Assembly: GCA_050179645.1 (NCBI GenBank)
Contig: JBFXEX010000175.1
Location: 1 to 9,558 of the forward strand
Direction: 5' to 3'
Length of the DNA: 9,558 bases
Origin: VAZQ01 sp050179645
GTDB lineage: Bacteria; Pseudomonadota; Alphaproteobacteria; Rhizobiales; Xanthobacteraceae
Shown here: positions 1 to 6,524 of the stretch, in pieces
Layout of the letters: every line of letters begins with the position of its first letter
Position numbering within the stretch: the stretch's first letter is position 1
The notes under the pieces: model-generated
What the model was told of the DNA's origin: nothing
What the model saw: only the letters and a program-made list of their open reading frames with translations
Database searches by the model: none
Position numbers and translations under genes: made by a program

Positions 1-201
1 TTCGAAGCGGTTGTGGTTCACGCTGCCGGAAGCATCGACGGCGAGCACGAGTTGCAGGTCGACCGCGCTCTGCGCCGCCGCGGGCGCGGGCGTGACGGCC
101 GCAAAGGCGGCCGCCACGGCAAGCCGGAGCGCAATCAAGACTGGCCCTGGCGCCAGGCGAGGCACCGTGGATTTGCAGAGTAAGACGCCGCTTACGGTCA
201 T
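1..201 (-). CDS. DUF1194/VWA-type exported protein, N-terminal part (cut by left edge)
   Basis: Sixty-seven codons are visible from an ATG at 199-201 to the window edge, with no stop. Residues about 19-44 form a hydrophobic, Ala-rich stretch ending in PAAAQ, a likely type I signal peptide, so the protein should be exported. It is followed by VDLQLVLAVDASGSVN (residues 47-62). This matches the opening beta strand and DxSxS metal-site (MIDAS) motif of von Willebrand A domains, and the wording resembles the DUF1194 family as I know it. The function of DUF1194 proteins is not established. The start is uncertain: there is no Shine-Dalgarno sequence, and a small hairpin occupies the place where one would lie. 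A GTG at codon 13 is an alternative. The gene lies 61 bases downstream of a Bug receptor on the same strand and may be read through from it. The C-terminal bulk is outside the window. Confidence 0.72.
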   Translation of the reverse strand, partial: MTVSGVLLCKSTVPRLAPGPVLIALRLAVAAAFAAVTPAPAAAQSAVDLQLVLAVDASGSVNHNRFE

Positions 202-204
202 GCG

Positions 205-220
205 GCGATATTGTTATCGC
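205..220. repeat. Perfect 6-bp inverted repeat just upstream of the DUF1194 start
   Basis: GCGATA and TATCGC are exact reverse complements separated by TTGT. The repeat sits 3 bases upstream of the ATG at 199-201 on the minus strand, so in the mRNA it would fold over the normal ribosome-binding position. It could be an operator, a translation-modulating hairpin or chance. The sequence shows only the symmetry. Confidence 0.35.
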
Positions 221-262
221 ATCGCCGGCAGCGTGGCTACGAGGTCGGAGCCCGCCAGGAGT

Positions 263-1237
263 TTAGCCGCCGATCTGCGGGATCTTGGCGTTGGTGATCA
301 CCTTCCTCCACTTGGCGATGTCGTCCTTGATGTAGGCGGCGAATTCGGGCGACGGCATGCCCATCGGATCGAGCCCCAGTGCGACGAGTTTCGCGCTCAC
401 GTCGGGCAGGCGGACGATGCGGGCGATCTCCGCCTGCAGCTTGTCGACGATGGCCTTCGGCGTGCCGGCCGGCACCAGGACGCCCTGCATGGTTTCGGCC
501 TCCTGGCCCTTGATGCCGGCCTCGTCGAAGGTCGGAACGTCGGGCAACTCCGCCGAGCGCTTCTTGGCGGTGATGCCGAGCGCACGCAGCTTGCCAGCCT
601 TCGCCAGCGGGACGGCCGGAGGGATCGCCTGGATGCAGATCGGCGTGTGGCCGGCGACCACCGACTGAATGGACGGCCCGCCGCCCGGGAACGGCGCCAA
701 CCCATAGTCGAGGCCGAAGGTGTGTTTGAACAACAGGCTCGACAGATGCGGCGTGGTGCCGATCCCGGGCGACGCGAACGTGTACTTGCCGGGGTTGGCC
801 TTGAGCAGTTCGACCAGTTCCTTGATTGTCTTCGACGGGATCACGTCCGGGTTGACGAACAGCCCGTTGGGCGAGGTCGCCGCCATGGTGACCGGCGTGA
901 AGCTGTCCGGGGTATATGGCGGCTTGGCGTACAGGCTGGTGTTGACCGTGTAGCTCGACGATACGATGAGGATCGTGTAGCCGTCCGGTGCGGCTTTTGC
1001 GGCGTTGCCCATGCCGAGATTGCCGCCGGCGCCGGCCTGGTTCTCGATATAGAACTGCTGCTTGAGGTTCTCCGACAGCTTCTGGGTAATCAGCCGCGCC
1101 ACCACGTCAGTTGGCCCAGCCGGCGCAAATGGCACGATGACCTTGACGGGCCGGTCGGGATAGGTGCCCTGCGCATAGGCGGTGCTGCTGAGGGCAAGCG
1201 CAGCCGCGAGCGCGGCGAGGCGGACGATCGTGGGCAT
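263..1237 (-). CDS. Bug/TctC-family tripartite tricarboxylate transporter substrate-binding protein (copy 1)
   Basis: A periplasmic solute receptor of 324 residues, close to the usual Bug length. Residues 1-22 form a signal peptide ending AYA, with the mature protein starting at Gln23. The family hallmark follows: PVKVIVPFAPAGPTDVVAR (about 30-48), then an ENQAGAGGN loop and an AAPDGYT segment. These are the regions that form the ligand pocket and bind carboxylate groups in characterised Bug proteins. PHL, GHTPI, LPDVPT and PAGTPKAIVD are further family signatures. The start at 1237 is chosen because AGGAGG lies 6 bases upstream; the open frame continues to 1342 but would overlap the neighbouring gene. 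The gene lies 62 bases downstream of a paralogous receptor on the same strand, so cotranscription is likely. No TctA/TctB membrane subunits are nearby, so the ligand and transport partner cannot be told. Confidence 0.93.
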   Translation of the reverse strand: MPTIVRLAALAAALALSSTAYAQGTYPDRPVKVIVPFAPAGPTDVVARLITQKLSENLKQQFYIENQAGAGGNLGMGNAAKAAPDGYTILIVSSSYTVNTSLYAKPPYTPDSFTPVTMAATSPNGLFVNPDVIPSKTIKELVELLKANPGKYTFASPGIGTTPHLSSLLFKHTFGLDYGLAPFPGGGPSIQSVVAGHTPICIQAIPPAVPLAKAGKLRALGITAKKRSAELPDVPTFDEAGIKGQEAETMQGVLVPAGTPKAIVDKLQAEIARIVRLPDVSAKLVALGLDPMGMPSPEFAAYIKDDIAKWRKVITNAKIPQIGG

Positions 1238-1243
1238 TCTCTT

Positions 1244-1249
1244 CCTCCT
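1244..1249 (-). promoter_or_regulatory. Ribosome-binding site of Bug receptor copy 1
   Basis: AGGAGG on the minus strand, 6 bases before the ATG at 1235-1237. This decides the start in favour of 1237 over the upstream ATG at 1342, which lies inside the preceding gene. Confidence 0.8.
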
Positions 1250-1299
1250 GGATATTGTTGGTGTATTTTCGTGCAGGTTGCGGCTTGGGTTATCGGCTG

Positions 1300-2292
1300 T
1301 CAGTTCGCGCGGATCTTGGCATCGCGCACGACCTTGCCCCACTTCTCCATCTCGGCCTTCAGTCGCTCGCCGAATTCGGCCGGCGTGTTGGCGACCGGCG
1401 CGAAGCCGAGCTTTTCCAGCCGCTGCTTGATCTCGGGCTCCTGCACCGCTTTGGCGATCTCGTTGCGCCAGCGGTCGACGATCTCCTTCGGCGTGCCGGC
1501 GGGCGCGACGATGCCGGTGAGCGTGTCGCTCTCGAGACCGGGGACGCCGGCCTCGATGTTGGTCGGGACGTCAGGCAGTTGCGGCGAGCGCTTGGTCGAC
1601 AGCAGCGCGATGCCCTTGATCTTGTCCTCGCGGATATTGGTCATCGCCGGCGGCAGCGCCGTGAAGGCGATCGGCGTGTGACCACCCAGTGTCGAATTGA
1701 TCGCGAGCGCGGCGCCACTGAATGGCACCGTGACGAGATCGAGATTGAATTTGAGCTTGAACAATTCGCCGGCCAGATGCGGGGTCGAGCCGGTCGCGGG
1801 CTGCGCGAAGCTGTACTTGCCGGGATTGGCCTTGATCAGCTCGATCAACTCCTTGAGCGACTTCGCCGGCACCTTGAGGTTGGCCGAAATGATGTTCGGC
1901 GAGGCGGCGACCAGCGTGACCGGCGTGAAGTCCTTGATCGGATCGTACGGCACCTTGGCGTACATGCTCGGATTGACGATGAAGCCGGTCGACACCACCA
2001 GCATGGTGTAGCCGTCAGGCGCCGCCTTCGCGACCATCGCGACGCCGGTATTGCCGCCGGCGCCCGGCACGTTCTCGACTACGACCTGATGGCCGAAGGT
2101 CTCCGATAGCTTCTGCGCCACGACGCGCGCGATCACGTCGGTCGGGCCGCCGGCCGCGAACGGTACGATCAGCCGCACATTGTGGGTGGGGTAGGTCTGC
2201 GCCGAAGCCGGTCCAGCGAGGCCAGGCGCAACGAGGGCGAGCGCAACGAGGGCGAGCATAAGACGCGCGCCGAGAACGCGGAAAACCGCCAT
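1300..2292 (-). CDS. Bug/TctC-family tripartite tricarboxylate transporter substrate-binding protein (copy 2)
   Basis: A 330-residue periplasmic receptor. The signal peptide has a basic start, a hydrophobic core at about 11-22 and a cleavage-type end PASA before Gln32. The family motif LIVPFAAGGPTDVIAR spans about 41-56, followed by VVENVPGAGGN and AAPDGYTML. Downstream signatures YAKVPYDP, FTPVT, KANPGKYSFA, TPHL, GHTPI, LPDVPT and PAGTPKEIVD are shared nearly position for position with the next gene, marking the two as tandem paralogues. The start at 2292 follows GGGAGG by 7 bases; the two upstream in-frame ATGs (2310, 2307) have no ribosome-binding site. It is the first gene of a minus-strand run and diverges from the cyclase-family gene, which suggests joint control from the shared promoter region. 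The ligand is probably a small carboxylate or related solute, by family inference only. Confidence 0.93.
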   Translation of the reverse strand: MAVFRVLGARLMLALVALALVAPGLAGPASAQTYPTHNVRLIVPFAAGGPTDVIARVVAQKLSETFGHQVVVENVPGAGGNTGVAMVAKAAPDGYTMLVVSTGFIVNPSMYAKVPYDPIKDFTPVTLVAASPNIISANLKVPAKSLKELIELIKANPGKYSFAQPATGSTPHLAGELFKLKFNLDLVTVPFSGAALAINSTLGGHTPIAFTALPPAMTNIREDKIKGIALLSTKRSPQLPDVPTNIEAGVPGLESDTLTGIVAPAGTPKEIVDRWRNEIAKAVQEPEIKQRLEKLGFAPVANTPAEFGERLKAEMEKWGKVVRDAKIRAN

Positions 2293-2299
2293 GAGGCAT

Positions 2300-2305
2300 C
2301 CTCCC
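2300..2305 (-). promoter_or_regulatory. Ribosome-binding site of Bug receptor copy 2
   Basis: GGGAGG on the minus strand, 7 bases before the ATG at 2290-2292. It lies between that ATG and two in-frame upstream ATGs, so it supports the shorter 330-residue product. Confidence 0.75.
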
Positions 2306-2316
2306 ATCATTTTTTG

Positions 2317-2352
2317 TTACTGCTATCATCCTCCGTGCGCGTGGTGCAGTAA
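2317..2352. promoter_or_regulatory. Inverted repeat TTACTGC-N22-GCAGTAA in the divergent promoter region
   Basis: TTACTGC (2317-2323) and GCAGTAA (2346-2352) are perfect 7-base reverse complements. They lie midway between the divergently read Bug receptor copy 2 and the cyclase-family gene. Two half-sites in a shared promoter region suggest an operator for a transcription factor controlling both genes. A hairpin in the receptor's leader RNA is the other reading. No regulator gene is present in the window. Confidence 0.4.
2321..2329 (+). promoter_or_regulatory. Possible extended -10 promoter element for the cyclase-family gene
   Basis: TGCTATCAT resembles the extended -10 form TGnTATAAT with one mismatch. 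There is no good -35 hexamer 17 bases upstream. Transcription would begin near 2336, giving a leader of about 90 bases before the ATG at 2428. The element overlaps the left arm of the TTACTGC inverted repeat, so a bound protein could block it. This is a weak motif-level call. Confidence 0.25.
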
Positions 2353-2353
2353 A

Positions 2354-2366
2354 CCGGAAAATCCGG
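2354..2366. repeat. Palindrome CCGGA-AAA-TCCGG
   Basis: A perfect 5-base inverted repeat around AAA, two bases after the right arm of the TTACTGC repeat in the divergent intergenic region. GGGGC (2365-2369) and GCCCC (2381-2385) form another short inverted pair beside it. It could be a second protein-binding site or leader structure for the cyclase-family mRNA. Such short GC-rich symmetry also arises by chance in this base composition. Confidence 0.3.
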
Positions 2367-2427
2367 GGCTGCGCGCTCTTGCCCCAACGCCGCCCGGAAC
2401 AAGGCCGCCCTAGCACGAGGAATGCCC

Positions 2428-3411
2428 ATGTCATCGCAGACGTCATCGAAGAAAGTCACACGCCAGGACCTGAGCGACGCCGCCGAGAAGTACAAGAACT
2501 GGGGCAAGTGGGGACCCGCCGACGAGATCGGCACGCTCAACTACACCACGGCCGAGGACATCGTCGCAGCGACGCGGCTGGTCAAGAAAGGCAAGGTCAT
2601 TTCGCTTGCGCTCAATTTCGACCACACCGGACCGCAGGGTGCCAAAAGCAACTATCCAGCGATGGGCCGCACCAATCCGATCCACACCATGATCCGCACC
2701 GGCACCGACGCCTATTCGGGCGTGCTCGACAAGCGCGGCATCCGCGCCGCCGACGATATGGTGACCATGCCGTTGCAGTGCGGCACGCAATGGGACGGCC
2801 TCGGCCACGTATTCTATGAGGACCACATGTGGAACGGCTACGACTGCCGCGAGGTCACCTCGGCCGGCGCGCAGAAGTGCGGCATCGAGAAGACCAAGAA
2901 CAAGATGGTCGGCCGCGGCGTGCTGCTCGACGTCGCGCGCTGCAAGGGCGTCGACTCGCTCGACGACGGCTACGGCATCACCTGCCAGGACCTCGACGAC
3001 GCCGCAAGGAAGCAGGGTGTCGAGGTCAAGCGCGGCGATTACGTCATCGTGCGCACCGGGCAGATGGAGCGCTGCGTCAAGGCCGGCAGCTGGGATGGCT
3101 ATCCGGGCGGCGACGCGCCTGGCTTCGCGTTCGAGACGCTTGCGTGGATCAAGCGCACCGAACTTGCCGCGCTCGCCAGCGACACCTGGGGCTGCGAGGT
3201 GCGGCCGAACAACACCGAGGGCGGCATCAACCAGCCCTGGCACTGGATCACCATCCCGATCATGGGCATGACCATGGGCGAGATCTTCAACCTGAAGGAA
3301 CTTGCCGACGATTGCGCCGCCGACAAGGTCTACGAATTCCTGTTCGTTGCGCCCGCGATCCCGATCACCGGCGCAGTCGGCTCGCCGGTTAATCCGCTCG
3401 CGATCAAATAG
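2428..3411 (+). CDS. Cyclase-family (PF04199) metal-dependent hydrolase
   Basis: A 327-residue cytoplasmic protein without a signal peptide. Its family includes kynurenine formamidase and isatin hydrolase, which open amide or lactam bonds using a bound metal. The N-terminal WGKWGPADEIGTLNYTT (25-41) is typical of the larger cyclase subfamily. The canonical metal motif HxGTHxDxPxH appears here as QCGTQWDGLGH (117-127): Asp123 and His127 are kept, while both leading His are Gln. KRGDYVIVRTGQ (201-212), the H272 region and PITGAVGSPVNPLAI (312-326) are later family blocks. The start at 2428 is preferred because GAGGA lies about 6 bases upstream; it is too close to the ATG at 2422, which would add two residues. 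The gene diverges from the Bug receptors, so it may act on the compound they capture, which is inference. The substrate cannot be named. Confidence 0.9.
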   Translation: MSSQTSSKKVTRQDLSDAAEKYKNWGKWGPADEIGTLNYTTAEDIVAATRLVKKGKVISLALNFDHTGPQGAKSNYPAMGRTNPIHTMIRTGTDAYSGVLDKRGIRAADDMVTMPLQCGTQWDGLGHVFYEDHMWNGYDCREVTSAGAQKCGIEKTKNKMVGRGVLLDVARCKGVDSLDDGYGITCQDLDDAARKQGVEVKRGDYVIVRTGQMERCVKAGSWDGYPGGDAPGFAFETLAWIKRTELAALASDTWGCEVRPNNTEGGINQPWHWITIPIMGMTMGEIFNLKELADDCAADKVYEFLFVAPAIPITGAVGSPVNPLAIK

Positions 3412-3431
3412 CTTGCCGTAGCCTCGATGAA

Positions 3432-3464
3432 GCCGCTTGGTCACGCGATGCGGGACCAAGCGGC
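3432..3464. terminator. Strong hairpin, probable terminator between convergent genes
   Basis: GCCGCTTGGTC (3432-3442) and GACCAAGCGGC (3454-3464) form a perfect 11-bp stem with an 11-base loop. It begins 20 bases after the stop of the cyclase-family gene, and the convergent GTPase gene ends at 3555. No T-run follows on either strand, so it is not a classical intrinsic terminator. It may act as an mRNA 3'-end stabiliser or a bidirectional stop aided by Rho. The rest of the gap to 3554 holds nothing recognisable. Confidence 0.5.
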
Positions 3465-3554
3465 GTAGTCCGGGAAAGCCTCGTCGCGCATTCCGGCAAG
3501 GCGCTTGTCACCGTGCGGGCGATTCGCTGTCATGCGAGCTGCAACGCCGCCTGT

Positions 3555-5087
3555 TCACGCCTTGGCGATGGTTTCGAGGACGAAGCGGCCGGCATGGCCG
3601 AGCTGACCCGCCAGCTCGCGCAGGCTCAGCCGGCGGCCGCCGATCAGCAGGCGATCGAGCTGCACCAGCTTCGCCTGGTCGATCTCGACGGCGATGCCGG
3701 CCCACAGCGCGTCGATATTGTAGGGCTCGCCACCGGGAGGCATGGCGACCGGCACAATCGCCTGTGCTGGCAGCGCGAGGGCTGTGGCCGTCGCGTCGAT
3801 AGCGGCGCGGATGGTGCGGGCTTTCGCTCCAGTTGGCGCAGCGACGTCATAGGGTGGCGTCCATTCGCTAGCGGGACGCAGTTCGTCGATGTGCGTCAGG
3901 GCCACGATGACGTTCGGCGGCCGCCGGTGAAGCTGCGCACCGGCCCAGGTGCGGAATTCATCAAGGCAGCGGCGGTCCGGGCCGCGGGCCGGCTGCGTCG
4001 CCGATGCCACCCACACGATCAGGTCGGCCCGCCCGGCTTGCGCAAGGACCTCCGGTGCGGAGTTCTCGCCAATGCCGGGCGTGTCGACGATCGAGACCGC
4101 CGGCCGGCCATCCACTTCAAGCAGATATTCGGTTGCGCGCGAGGTGGTCGGCACCGGGCCCGCCGCGCATCGCACTTCGTGAGCGAGCGCGTTGACCAAA
4201 CTTGATTTGCCCGCATTGACCTGGCCCGCCAGCAGGAGCCGCACCGGCGCCGGCAGCTCGGTCGGCGCGACATCTGCCGCGGCGGCTTCGCGCAGTTCTT
4301 CGGGCGAGAGCGCGAGGCGGCCGGAGTAGAGGTCGATGGCGGCGCGGCCGACTTCCAGCACGAAGGCCTGGGTGAGCCAGATGCGCGCCTTGTTGAACAC
4401 CGCCGTCGTCATCCTGTCGTCGGTGTGGCCGCCGATCTCGCGCAGGAGCGCCGTCACCGGATCGAACGCCACGCGGCCCAGGCGCCAGAGGCGGTAACCG
4501 GCCTGCGCCAGGGGACCGTAACGCTCGATCGTTCGCCACACCCACACCACCCGGCCGATCTTCATCTGACGCACGAACGGGATCGAGCGCAGCGCCTTGC
4601 CGCGCAGCCGCCTCGACACCCGCTCGGTCAACAGCAGCACTTCGGGCAGCGTGAACTCGGTCAGTGTCTCGGTCTGCTCGGGGTGGAACGAGCGCGCGAC
4701 GGCCGTAATCGTCTGGTGCGCGCTGGCGATGAAAGGCTCGATCTCGGTGAAGTTGAACGGCGGGGTCGCTTGCGCGATGGCCTCGACCTGCAGCCAGATC
4801 TCGCGTTCGCGCGCGTTCCAGTCCGACGACGGCTCGGCGATGTCGCCCAGATGCTCACCGAGCGGTTCGCGTGACGCTTGCTCCAACGCTGTCCGCCGCC
4901 GCACGAGCCGAAACAGCGCCCATGCCAGCAGCCCCGAGGCGGCAGCCGCAATCGCCCAAGCCCAGGTGTGACCGCGCTGCCAAAGCCAGATGCCGCCAAG
5001 CGCGAGCAGCGACAGCCATGGAAACGCAACCGCCAGAACCAGCAGCGTCTCGGGCCAATAGCGTCGCAGCGCCTTGCGGAGGTTCAT
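3555..5087 (-). CDS. Membrane-anchored Era-like (TRAFAC) GTPase, second gene of GTPase pair
   Basis: A 510-residue protein. Two hydrophobic segments (about 13-36 and 42-61) anchor it in the inner membrane and are followed by a basic stretch. Residues about 65-280 form a mostly helical linker I do not recognise. The G domain begins near 283: P-loop GQVNAGKSS (288-296, Lys294), a switch I Thr within PTTSRATE (313-320), DTPG (335-338) and THID (398-401) in place of NKxD. The C-terminal part after 440 is short and helical. The order matches 50S-ribosome-binding-type GTPase annotations (MMR_HSR1), but its own cellular role is unknown. Its ATG overlaps the stop of the upstream GTPase gene as ATGA, with GGAG 8 bases before the start, so the two are translationally coupled. 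Both products are likely made in related amounts and may work together at the membrane. Confidence 0.88.
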   Translation of the reverse strand: MNLRKALRRYWPETLLVLAVAFPWLSLLALGGIWLWQRGHTWAWAIAAAASGLLAWALFRLVRRRTALEQASREPLGEHLGDIAEPSSDWNAREREIWLQVEAIAQATPPFNFTEIEPFIASAHQTITAVARSFHPEQTETLTEFTLPEVLLLTERVSRRLRGKALRSIPFVRQMKIGRVVWVWRTIERYGPLAQAGYRLWRLGRVAFDPVTALLREIGGHTDDRMTTAVFNKARIWLTQAFVLEVGRAAIDLYSGRLALSPEELREAAAADVAPTELPAPVRLLLAGQVNAGKSSLVNALAHEVRCAAGPVPTTSRATEYLLEVDGRPAVSIVDTPGIGENSAPEVLAQAGRADLIVWVASATQPARGPDRRCLDEFRTWAGAQLHRRPPNVIVALTHIDELRPASEWTPPYDVAAPTGAKARTIRAAIDATATALALPAQAIVPVAMPPGGEPYNIDALWAGIAVEIDQAKLVQLDRLLIGGRRLSLRELAGQLGHAGRFVLETIAKA

Positions 5088-6319
5088 GTGGGCCGCTCCG
5101 GCTTCGCGGCTTGTCGCTTTGTCCGCCGTAGCCCCGCCGCAAGACCGTCCGCGAACGCGCGGCGCACCTCGGCGCTGGGGGCGTTGAGCCCGCGACGGTG
5201 GTAATCCAACCAGACGCAGGCGGCTTCGCCGATCGCCACCGTTACGGCAAAGCCGGCCGCCGCATTGAGCGCGCCCGCCGCCACGCTCCCGGCGATGGGG
5301 ATCAGCTTGAGAAGTTCACGTACGCCATACCTCAGCATCCACCACGCGAGTGTGCCTCCGCCGACCGCGCTGCTGAACTCGGCGAAGGTGCGGGGCGTCC
5401 AGGCTGCGCCGTAGCGGCTCGCCAGCGCCTGCAGCATCATCGCGATGACGCCCGCAAGACCGCCGACGCCGACGATCGGGATCGGAACCGCACCGGCGCC
5501 GGCCGCCGCCGCGCCGCAGCCATAGATCAACGGCCGCGCCTTCGCTCGCACCCGGTCGCTCTCGCCTTCGGCGCGCGCACGGTGCAGCGCGTCGAACGCG
5601 ACCAAGCCGGTTTCCTCCAGAGCGCGCCACAACATTTCGAGCCCGTAGTCCTGCGGAACGAAGCCGTCCTCCGGCACGGTGAAGTCGATCGGCACGAAGC
5701 GTGGCGGCCGGCCGCGCAGGCCCTTGAAGAGCGTCCGCTGATAGGCGAGTGCCCGGCGCAGCGGATGCGGCAGCAGCGACTGCGTCTCGTCATCCGGACC
5801 GCCGGTGTAGGGATAGGGCACCGGATGCGACATCCCGGCGGGATAGAGCCGGTGCAGTCCGGTCTGGGCCACCACGACGGGCCAGTCGGAATGGCGGCGA
5901 CGCGCCTCTCGAAGCGCGTCCAGCACCGCCTGCTGGTTCGGGTCCTGGACCTGCATCACGACCAGCATCAGGTGCGCCTGCTGTTCGCACCATGAGATGT
6001 CGTTCGCAGGATCGTAGTTGACCTCGCCGAGCCCGCGGGTATCGAGAAAGCGAAGCAGCGGGGCCTCGGGCGGGACATCGTAGAAGCTCGCGGTCCGCGT
6101 ACAGGGCTCGAAGCCAAGTCCGACTTCGGCGCGCGGATCGCCGGTGAGGGCGGCGACGATCGCGGTCTTGCCGGCCCCGGTCTTGCCGAGCAGCCAGACC
6201 ACCAGTGCACTGGCTTCGGCACGCTCGCGCGCCCGTTCGGCGCCGGCGCTGTCCGGGCCGGATGCAGCGCCGAACAACGATTCGCTGATGCCGGCCCAGA
6301 GGCGGTCGAGAACTCCCAC
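5084..6319 (-). CDS. GTPase with C-terminal DUF697-like membrane domain, first gene of GTPase pair
   Basis: A 411-residue protein. The G domain lies at about 39-215: P-loop GKTGAGKT (45-52), TRT (74-76) as a possible switch Thr, DTRG (93-96) in place of DTPG, and QTGLH (152-156) where NKxD would be expected, so base recognition is atypical. Residues about 258-390 are rich in Gly/Ala with hydrophobic stretches (near 266-300, 320-350 and 352-370) and resemble the DUF697 domain found in YcjF-like proteins. The tail is basic. The frame stays open to 6799, but that extension is low-complexity and antisense to the divergent receptor gene. A GTG at 6317-6319 with GAGGG upstream is the best start. 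TTG at 6331 is an alternative. The gene leads a two-gene operon with the membrane GTPase. Function is unknown; a membrane stress or membrane remodelling role is only a guess. Confidence 0.85.
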   Translation of the reverse strand: MGVLDRLWAGISESLFGAASGPDSAGAERARERAEASALVVWLLGKTGAGKTAIVAALTGDPRAEVGLGFEPCTRTASFYDVPPEAPLLRFLDTRGLGEVNYDPANDISWCEQQAHLMLVVMQVQDPNQQAVLDALREARRRHSDWPVVVAQTGLHRLYPAGMSHPVPYPYTGGPDDETQSLLPHPLRRALAYQRTLFKGLRGRPPRFVPIDFTVPEDGFVPQDYGLEMLWRALEETGLVAFDALHRARAEGESDRVRAKARPLIYGCGAAAAGAGAVPIPIVGVGGLAGVIAMMLQALASRYGAAWTPRTFAEFSSAVGGGTLAWWMLRYGVRELLKLIPIAGSVAAGALNAAAGFAVTVAIGEAACVWLDYHRRGLNAPSAEVRRAFADGLAAGLRRTKRQAAKPERPT

Positions 6320-6524
6320 GATGTCCCTCAAATCGGTGCGCGACGCGATCCGACGACAACGCCGCTCGCCCTGCAACGATCCCGCCGATGATAGGGATAA
6401 TGCTCGGACGCGGCCAGCGCGGCTAGCGGCGCGGCGTCCCACCGCCGGTCGCTTGCGTGCAGGTATCGGCCGGTGTCTGATCCGGCATCCCGGCGCCGCC
6501 GGACATACGACAAGGGAGGAGCAG
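6320..6524. promoter_or_regulatory. Divergent intergenic region between GTPase operon and Bug receptor 3
   Basis: The longest gene-free stretch in the window must hold promoters in both directions. GATAAT at 6396-6401 (plus strand) could be a -10 element for the receptor, with CTGCAA some 19 bases upstream as a poor -35. TCCGGC (6481-6486) and GCCGGA (6498-6503) form a 6-base inverted repeat just before the ribosome-binding site GGGAGGA (6514-6520). No promoter for the minus strand is convincing. Confidence 0.35.

Noticed and set aside
11..1681. 556-codon plus-strand open frame across the two left-hand Bug receptors
   Set aside because: It is antisense to two receptors with complete family motifs, its translation is Arg-rich and matches no family I know, and it spans the end of one real gene and the start of another. 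It is a high-GC shadow frame.
2319..2330. Similarity between ATGATAG upstream of receptor 2 (minus strand) and ATGATAG upstream of receptor 3 (plus strand, 6387-6393)
   Set aside because: Only seven bases match and the flanks diverge, so it cannot be separated from chance or a generic AT-rich promoter segment.
2443..3459. 338-codon minus-strand open frame opposite the cyclase-family gene
   Set aside because: Fully antisense to a gene with clear PF04199 blocks; composition (Arg, Val, Asp, His) is that of a mirrored coding strand.
3513..4205. 230-codon plus-strand open frame over the end of the membrane GTPase gene
   Set aside because: Antisense to the conserved G domain; no start signal and no recognisable family.
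6144..6524. 127-residue upstream extension of Bug receptor 3
   Set aside because: It overlaps the GTPase gene on the other strand and would bury the signal peptide. The ATG at 6525 has a strong ribosome-binding site and begins a classical signal sequence.
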